Below are positions 58,786-64,000 of a DNA stretch of 64,000 nucleotides, piece by piece. Position numbers and translations under genes: made by a program. Positions within the stretch are counted from its first letter, which is position 1, and every line of letters starts with the position of its first letter. Origin of the DNA: Pseudomonas sp. Ant30-3 (lineage in GTDB: Bacteria > Pseudomonadota > Gammaproteobacteria > Pseudomonadales > Pseudomonadaceae); the NCBI RefSeq assembly GCF_000690905.1, contig NZ_JMCL01000040.1, positions 1-64,000 of the forward strand. Direction: 5' to 3'. The notes below the pieces were generated by a model. The model did not search any database. It was not told where the DNA came from and saw only the letters and a program-made list of their open reading frames with translations.

Positions 58786-59759
58786 AGACCGTCATGGTTA
58801 CTGGCGTAGGGGCAATCATGGGCTACGGCCTGCTCAAGTCATTACGTGCCGCGGACCCTTCGGTTCGCCTGGTGGGCACTGACATCTACGACGACGCCGT
58901 CGGTCGCGGCTGGTGCGATGCATTTGAGCAGGCGCCGTTGACCGCTGCCGCTGAGTACGGCCAGTGGCTGAGCGATACAGTGGCCAGGCACAAGGTTGAC
59001 TTGCTGATTCCGGGGATCGAACAGGATATTCATTGGCTGTCGGACAACCGGGCTTTGTTGGCCACGTTTGCCTGCCAGGTCGTGCTCAACAATCAGCACT
59101 TGATCAACCTTTCCAGAGATAAATGGGCAATGGACCAGGCGCTGGTAGCACTGGGAGATGCCAGCCGTATTCCCAGTTTTCTTTCCGGAGATTTTCAAAC
59201 GCTCAAGGCTGTCCTGGGCCTGCCGTTTCTGCTCAAGCCGCGCCGAAGCTATGCCTCCAAAGGGTTGGTCTGGGTTCGCCAAGAGAGCGACTTTACACCT
59301 CATGCAGCGCTGCTCGGTGAGCACCTTATGGCGCAGCCCATCATTGGCAGCGCCGCCGACGAATTCACCGTGGCGGCGTTTGGCGATGGCAAGGGTGGCA
59401 CCGGCCCAACCATCAATTTTCAGCGCAGTCTGGCCTCAGACGGGTCCACCGCCAAGGCTCGGGTGTACCAGGACGACTCTCTGGATCAGACGGTCATCAG
59501 GTTGTGCCGAGCGTTCAAGCCGATGGGGCCGACCAATCTGCAGTTCCGTCGTGGCACCAACAATATCTGGAGCCTGCTGGAGATCAATCCGCGCATCTCC
59601 TCGACCAGTTCGATACGTCGCGCATTTGGTTACAACGAGGCCGCCATGTGCCTGGATCATTACCTCGACAACAAGACACTGCATCAGCCCTCCATTCGCA
59701 GTGGGTTCGCTGTTCGTTATATAGAGGATTTCATTGTCTATGATCGGGATCATTTCTGA
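58782..59759 (+). CDS. ATP-grasp domain protein
   Basis: A 325-residue ATP-grasp ligase-type protein. N-terminal Rossmann-like part MVTGVGAIMGYGLLKSLRAA, ATP-grasp core with FLLKPRRSYASKGLVWV and the metal-binding end LLEINPRISSTSS. TTG 58782 start is supported by GGGAGA 7 bases upstream and the TTGA overlap with the previous stop. ATP-grasp enzymes join a carboxylate to an amine or thiol through acyl phosphate; here an amino-sugar acylation is possible. The exact family is unclear. Confidence 0.82.
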   Translation: MKTVMVTGVGAIMGYGLLKSLRAADPSVRLVGTDIYDDAVGRGWCDAFEQAPLTAAAEYGQWLSDTVARHKVDLLIPGIEQDIHWLSDNRALLATFACQVVLNNQHLINLSRDKWAMDQALVALGDASRIPSFLSGDFQTLKAVLGLPFLLKPRRSYASKGLVWVRQESDFTPHAALLGEHLMAQPIIGSAADEFTVAAFGDGKGGTGPTINFQRSLASDGSTAKARVYQDDSLDQTVIRLCRAFKPMGPTNLQFRRGTNNIWSLLEINPRISSTSSIRRAFGYNEAAMCLDHYLDNKTLHQPSIRSGFAVRYIEDFIVYDRDHF

Positions 59760-60438
59760 CGTGCACGGCAATTACGGCGCCCTTCGCACTGTGCTTGCCA
59801 GGCTGGATGAGCTGGGTGTGTCGCGGATTATCTGTCTGGGTGACACGGCCGGTTATTACAGCCAGGTCAATGAGTGTTGCGAGGCCTTGCGCGAGCGCAA
59901 TGTTTTTTCCGTGATGGGCAATCACGACGCGTACCTGGCCAGAAATGAGCGATGCCCCCGCTCCAATAGCGCCAATGCGTGCCTGGACTATCAGCGGGGC
60001 GTCATCACTGCGCAGAATCTGGCATGGCTTGGCTCACTTGCAGAGCGTTCAAACGAGCATGGCGTGAGCATCGTCCATGGCGGCTGGAGTGATCCGCTGG
60101 ACGAATACGTGCGGCCTTCGCAGGCGTATTTCGCGCAGTTGCCTGGCCATTATTTCGCATCTGGCCACACCCACGTGCAGTACTTGTGGAGCGGCGAGGG
60201 CAAGGTCTACTGCAATCCCGGTTCGGTCGGCCAGCCGCGTGACGGTGATTCTCGGGCAGCCTTTGCGACATGGGACGGTGAAGCGTTCGTCCTGCATCGG
60301 GTTGAATACGATATCGGTGAAACTCAACAGGCGATGAAGAGGGCCGGCTTCACGCCCTACTTTTATGAAAATCTTGATACAGGCACTCAGATAGGTGGGC
60401 GGCTCAGTTCGGTGCCTGCCCAGGGAAGTTTGCAATGA
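59740..60438 (+). CDS. Metallophosphoesterase, YfcE-like
   Basis: A 232-residue phosphoesterase with the full motif set: DVHGNYGAL, GDTAGYY, GNHDAY, VHGGWSDP, GHTHVQYL and NPGSVGQPRDGDSRA. The start lies inside the end of the ATP-grasp gene. TTG 59734 has better SD spacing (GAGGATTTCA) and would add two residues. A phosphatase in a sugar operon may remove phosphate from an intermediate. Confidence 0.86.
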   Translation: MIGIISDVHGNYGALRTVLARLDELGVSRIICLGDTAGYYSQVNECCEALRERNVFSVMGNHDAYLARNERCPRSNSANACLDYQRGVITAQNLAWLGSLAERSNEHGVSIVHGGWSDPLDEYVRPSQAYFAQLPGHYFASGHTHVQYLWSGEGKVYCNPGSVGQPRDGDSRAAFATWDGEAFVLHRVEYDIGETQQAMKRAGFTPYFYENLDTGTQIGGRLSSVPAQGSLQ

Positions 60439-61580
60439 GCAAAGAAACGATCCTCTTCAATCGTCCGCACATGACCGGCAAGGAGCTGGATTACATCGCC
60501 CAGGCCAAGTTTGGCAACATGCTTGCGGGTGATGGCCCGTTCACCAAGCATTGTCACCGCTGGCTGGAGTCGCACACGGGCTGCAACAAGGCGTTGCTCA
60601 CCCACTCATGCACCGCAGCGCTGGAAATGGCCGCCTTGCTGCTGGACATCCAGCCTGGCGACGAAGTCATCATGCCTTCGTATACCTTCGTCTCCACGGC
60701 CAATGCATTTGTCTTGCGCGGTGCGGTGCCGGTTTTCGTCGATATACGTCCTGATACCCTGAACCTGGACGAGCGTTTGATCGAGGCGGCGATTACTCCA
60801 AAGACCAGGGCTATCGTCCCCGTCCATTACGCCGGTGTGGCTTGCGAAATGGATAGCATTCTGGCCATTGCGCGCAAGCACGGACTGGCTGTCGTTGAAG
60901 ACGCCGCGCAAGGTGTGATGTCAACCTACAAAGGTCGAGCCTTGGGCAGTATCGGTGACCTGGGGGCATTCAGCTTTCACGAAACCAAGAACGTGATCTC
61001 GGGGGAGGGCGGGGCTTTGCTGGTCAATGATCCGGCGCTGGCATCGCGCGCCGAGATGATCCGCGAGAAAGGCACCGATCGAAGTCGATTCTTCCGGGGC
61101 GAGGTGGACAAATACACATGGCAGGAAGTGGGCTCCTCATTTCTGCCCGGAGAAATAACGGCAGCCTTTCTATGGGCCCAATTGCAAGAAGCCCAAGCCA
61201 TCACCGATAGCCGCCTGGCCATCTGGGGCAATTATCATGACGCTTTGTCGGCGCTTGAGCTGCGAGGGGCACTGCGTCGCCCGATCGTTCCTGAAAGTTG
61301 CCAGCACAACGCCCACATGTATTACGTACTCATCGCCCCCGGGCTGGATCGCCAAGTGGTTGTTGATGAGCTGAAGAGACACGACATCTACACCGTTTTT
61401 CATTACGTGCCGCTGCATTCATCACCCGCTGGAACGCGCTATGGGCGAGTGCAGGGTTCGATGGATGTCACCGATGAATATTCCGAGCGTTTATTGCGTT
61501 TGCCGCTATGGCTTGGTTTGTCCAATGATCAACAGGAACGGGTAGTGGGGGTTCTGGCCGAGGCATTGGCAAAGGCCTGA
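60435..61580 (+). CDS. DegT/DnrJ/EryC1/StrS aminotransferase (WecE/RffA-like)
   Basis: A 381-residue PLP enzyme of nucleotide-sugar 4-amination. PLP lysine K185 is in FSFHETKNVISGEGG, and MPSYTFVSTANAFVLRGAVP, VHYAGVAC and VEDAAQGVM are typical. The sequence is close to WecE/RffA, which makes TDP-4-amino-4,6-dideoxygalactose; VioA of the viosamine pathway is a relative. It overlaps the upstream gene by ATGA. In this operon it would supply the amino sugar of the glycan. Confidence 0.9.
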   Translation: MSKETILFNRPHMTGKELDYIAQAKFGNMLAGDGPFTKHCHRWLESHTGCNKALLTHSCTAALEMAALLLDIQPGDEVIMPSYTFVSTANAFVLRGAVPVFVDIRPDTLNLDERLIEAAITPKTRAIVPVHYAGVACEMDSILAIARKHGLAVVEDAAQGVMSTYKGRALGSIGDLGAFSFHETKNVISGEGGALLVNDPALASRAEMIREKGTDRSRFFRGEVDKYTWQEVGSSFLPGEITAAFLWAQLQEAQAITDSRLAIWGNYHDALSALELRGALRRPIVPESCQHNAHMYYVLIAPGLDRQVVVDELKRHDIYTVFHYVPLHSSPAGTRYGRVQGSMDVTDEYSERLLRLPLWLGLSNDQQERVVGVLAEALAKA

Positions 61581-61746
61581 TTTGGCGATCCCATGACCTC
61601 ACGGATCCACCGTGGACCGGAGCCGCCGACCTGGTTCGAAACTCCGCTCAACGTGTTACCCAAGCAGTCGATACAACCCCAAGGGCTACCTCACTCGTGT
61701 GCTTAGCGCCGTAGCGAGGGCTGGAATCATAAAATCAGGAGCAGGT

Positions 61747-62526
61747 ATGAAAGTCTGTATTACTTACCGAGAAACCTTTTACCACCTTCTCAAAGCGGTA
61801 TTTGACGCGTGCAACAAGCAGCCAGTCGTTGCAGAGCTGGGCGTGTTGCGCGGCGAAAACGCGCTGAAGCTTTACAATGCGCTCAACCCTAAAGAGATGG
61901 TCCTGATCGACAGCTGGAGCCCCGCTGCCAATGATGCCTACAGCCCTTTTGATCAATTGCCGCCATGGGTCGATTCGGTCGACAAGTATGCCTACTACTA
62001 TGGCGGCCCCATGCATGACATGGCCACGTACGACACTCTGTATCAGGAATGTCTGAGCAGGTTTGCCGACAAGGACAACGTGACTGTCATCCGCGCCGAG
62101 ACCATTGCCGCGATTGACGAAATCAAGACAAGAACCGAAATCGACAAATTCGATCTGGTTTACATCGATGCAAATCATCAGTACGAATACATCCTGCGCG
62201 ATTTGATGTACTACCAGGACCTGCTGACCGACGATGGCTTCATCCTCTTGAACGATTGCTGTCATAGCCTGCAAGGCACCAAGCAGAACCTGGGCGTGCT
62301 CGAAGCGATGAGCAGTTTCATCAAGCGCTCTGACTTCATCCCCGTGGCGGTCACCAATACCGACTGGTCTGACGTGATTCTGGTCAGAAAGAACTCACTG
62401 ATGGTGCAGCTTATCGACGTTGCGCTGGCCAACTCGGATATCCCCTTTGTCGAAATCCCTCACCAGCTGATGCCCGCGGCGCGGGTGGTCTACGGACAGC
62501 AGCGTATCAACCTGAGCTTCGTCTGA
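61747..62526 (+). CDS. Class I SAM-dependent methyltransferase (TylF/MycF-like)
   Basis: A 259-residue methyltransferase with AELGVLRGENALKLYNAL as SAM motif I, a metal-binding-like acidic centre in FDLVYIDANHQYEYILRDL and LLTDDGFILLNDCC. This resembles metal-dependent sugar O-methyltransferases. ATG 61747 follows AGGAGCAGG. The 166 bases before it contain no recognisable gene, so it may be transcribed with the operon or alone. Confidence 0.82.
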   Translation: MKVCITYRETFYHLLKAVFDACNKQPVVAELGVLRGENALKLYNALNPKEMVLIDSWSPAANDAYSPFDQLPPWVDSVDKYAYYYGGPMHDMATYDTLYQECLSRFADKDNVTVIRAETIAAIDEIKTRTEIDKFDLVYIDANHQYEYILRDLMYYQDLLTDDGFILLNDCCHSLQGTKQNLGVLEAMSSFIKRSDFIPVAVTNTDWSDVILVRKNSLMVQLIDVALANSDIPFVEIPHQLMPAARVVYGQQRINLSFV

Positions 62527-62607
62527 CGCGTCCGGTATCAGGCGCGATAATCGGGCTTCGTTTTTCTGCGGTGGTGCTCTTTGCGCCGCCGCGGTTCCCC
62601 CGTTTAA

Positions 62608-62738
62608 CGATCAAAAGATCGCAGCCTCGTTTCACTCGACAGCTCCTACAGGGGCAGGGTTTATCCATAAGCTCTGGATCTCCGGGGGGGGGCGGCGTAG
62701 GAGCTGTCGAGTGAAACGAGGCTGCGATCTTTCGACCG
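62608..62738. repeat. REP pair, GATCGCAGCCTCGTTTCACTCG type
   Basis: AAAAGATCGCAGCCTCGTTT at the left and AAACGAGGCTGCGATCTTT at the right are inverted copies around a 60-base spacer containing an eight-G run. The block CTCGACAGCTCCTAC is also mirrored. It occupies a third of the 399-base gap before flgF; the rest holds the sigma-54 promoter. Confidence 0.88.
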
Positions 62739-62853
62739 GTTGCCGCGAAGCGGCATAACACCGCCGGTTTTTCGTCTTCGTCCCATTCATTGAAAGCCCT
62801 CTTGTTGCCTTCACGCCCAGCATTTGCCGGGCCTTGCGCCGTCAAATAAAAGT

Positions 62854-62869
62854 TGGTCTGCAAATTGCT
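62854..62869 (+). promoter_or_regulatory. Sigma-54 promoter of the flgF operon
   Basis: TGGTCTGCAAATTGCT has GG and GC separated by exactly 10 bases and matches TGG-N8-TTGC(A/T). It lies 57 bases before the flgF start. RpoN with FleQ/FleR drives the flgFGHIJKL genes of Pseudomonas. Confidence 0.8.
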
Positions 62870-62925
62870 TAAGGCTCAGCAGTACAGCAGTGGACGGCAA
62901 ACGTCCGGCATGCAGAGGAATGAGT

Positions 62926-63663
62926 GTGGACAAGTACCTTTATGTGGCAATGACCGGCGCCAGCCAGAATGCACTGGCGCAGAAGGCTCACGCGAACAAC
63001 CTCGCGAACATCTCTACCAACGGTTTCCAGAAAGACCTGGAGCAGGCGCGTTCGATGCCGGTGTTTGGCGACAGCTTTCCGGCGCGTGCGTTTGCGCTGT
63101 CGGAACGGCCGGGCACTGACTTCTCTCCAGGTGCGTTGGTGCAAACCGGACGTGAACTCGATGTCGCCGTGCAGGGCAATGGCTGGCTCGCCGTGCAGAA
63201 CCCGGATGGTGGCGAAAGCTACGTGCGCACCGGCAGCCTGAACATCGATGCGCTCGGCGTATTGCGCGCCGGCAACGGCATGCCGGTGATGGGCAACGGT
63301 GGGCCGATTTCCGTGCCGCCCGAGCAGCAGATCGAAATCGGTGAAGACGGTACCGTCAGCATCCGTGCGATGGGCGAAGGCCCGCGCGTGATGGCGGAAG
63401 TCGACCGGATCAAACTGGTCAACCCGGATTTCAAGAACATGACCAAGGGCCTCGATGGCTCGATCCACACCAAGGACGGCCAGCCGGCGCAAGCCGATGC
63501 CAACGTCAAACTGGTGTCCGGATTTCTCGAATCGAGCAACGTCAATGCCGTGGAAGAAATGACCTCGGTGCTGGCGCTGGCGAAGCAGTTCGAACTGCAC
63601 ATCAAGATGATGAATACCGCCAAAGAAGACGACCAGGCCATGGCTCGGGTCTTGCAACTCTAA
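62926..63663 (+). CDS. flgF: Flagellar basal-body rod protein FlgF
   Basis: Proximal rod subunit of 245 residues. GTG 62926 is chosen because AGAGGA is 6 bases upstream and it gives VDKYLYVAMTGASQNALAQK, the family start; ATG 62920 is too near the SD. The axial-protein signature ANNLANISTNGFQ is at the N-terminus and the C-terminal helix (NVNAVEEMTSVLALAKQFEL) completes the coiled coil. flgB-E are not upstream in this window; the glycan operon stands there instead. Confidence 0.95.
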   Translation: MDKYLYVAMTGASQNALAQKAHANNLANISTNGFQKDLEQARSMPVFGDSFPARAFALSERPGTDFSPGALVQTGRELDVAVQGNGWLAVQNPDGGESYVRTGSLNIDALGVLRAGNGMPVMGNGGPISVPPEQQIEIGEDGTVSIRAMGEGPRVMAEVDRIKLVNPDFKNMTKGLDGSIHTKDGQPAQADANVKLVSGFLESSNVNAVEEMTSVLALAKQFELHIKMMNTAKEDDQAMARVLQL

Positions 63664-63711
63664 TAATCATCACAACGTCGCGCCGTTAAACAGGCGCACG
63701 AGGAGAATCGA

Positions 63712-64000
63712 ATGCTTCCGGCTCTATGGGTTGCCAAAACAGGTCTGTCCGCCCAGGACACCAACCTGACGACCATTTCCAACAACCTGGCCAACGTGTC
63801 GACCACGGGTTTCAAACGTGACCGCGCCGAGTTCCAGGACCTGCTGTACCAGATCAAACGCCAGCCAGGCGCCCAGTCGACCCAGGACAGCGAACTGCCG
63901 TCGGGTTTGCAAGTGGGTACCGGTGTGCGCATCGTCGGTACGCAGAAAAACTTCAACGCCGGCAGCCTGCAAACCACCGAACAGCCGTTGGACATGGCCA
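63712..64000 (+). CDS. flgG: Flagellar distal rod protein FlgG (partial)
   Basis: First 96 codons of the distal rod subunit, running off the right edge. [20 protein letters not shown] and [21 protein letters not shown] are the standard FlgG N-terminus. AGGAG is 7 bases before ATG 63712. It is 48 bases after flgF in the same operon. Confidence 0.95.
   Translation, partial: MLPALWVAKTGLSAQDTNLTTISNNLANVSTTGFKRDRAEFQDLLYQIKRQPGAQSTQDSELPSGLQVGTGVRIVGTQKNFNAGSLQTTEQPLDMA

Overview
The window is chromosomal DNA of a Pseudomonas, most likely from the P. fluorescens group. The evidence is the phhRABC cluster with aroP and arfB, a run of genes in the Pseudomonas order (cpxS, spy, cpxR, yciI, yciB, a PHP phosphatase, yciO, scpA, scpB, rluB), a LapA-type adhesin with its own type I secretion genes, and at least twelve palindromic intergenic REP-type elements of the kinds common in this group. 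No rRNA, tRNA, insertion sequence, prophage or CRISPR array was seen.

Layout. 1-10.9 kb: a LapB-type ABC exporter (cut by the window edge) and a LapE-type outer-membrane protein, divergent from a giant RTX adhesin. The adhesin reading frame is interrupted by an in-frame TAG 47 codons before its apparent natural end. 11-17.8 kb: two lower-GC Ig-like repeat proteins flanking an autotransporter. 17.9-31.4 kb: housekeeping and regulatory genes (YbaN, UPF0149, RecQ, MarR, a FimV-like protein, a SelT-like protein, a DMT transporter, two AraC regulators, metallophosphoesterase, HD protein, DUF962, TrkH, nitroreductase). 31.5-41.1 kb: a Cpx-like two-component system with a Spy-like chaperone between regulator and kinase, then yciI/yciB, PHP phosphatase, yciO, scpAB, a DUF1289 protein and rluB. 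41.4-43.5 kb: aroP with an elaborate leader holding a candidate PhhR box, a 48-codon ORF whose ribosome binding site overlaps a Crc/Hfq-type CA motif, and a 20-codon ORF with two Trp codons. 43.5-45.9 kb: a low-GC islet with an orphan type VI secretion Hcp, a DUF4225 putative effector, three paralogous 69-residue membrane proteins (likely immunity) and a decayed hcp fragment. 46-48.2 kb: arfB, an MFS transporter and small ORFs. 48.4-52.8 kb: phhC, phhB, phhA and the divergent activator phhR. 52.9-62.5 kb: a tightly packed operon for surface-glycan synthesis, probably flagellin glycosylation. 62.9-64 kb: flgF and the start of flgG behind a sigma-54 promoter.

The strongest candidates for a new system are the Hcp/DUF4225/immunity islet, the layered aroP leader, and the compact glycan operon that pairs an ATP-grasp enzyme with a metallophosphoesterase. 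The amber codon in the adhesin is the most striking single-base feature. All family assignments come from reading the translations; no database search was possible.
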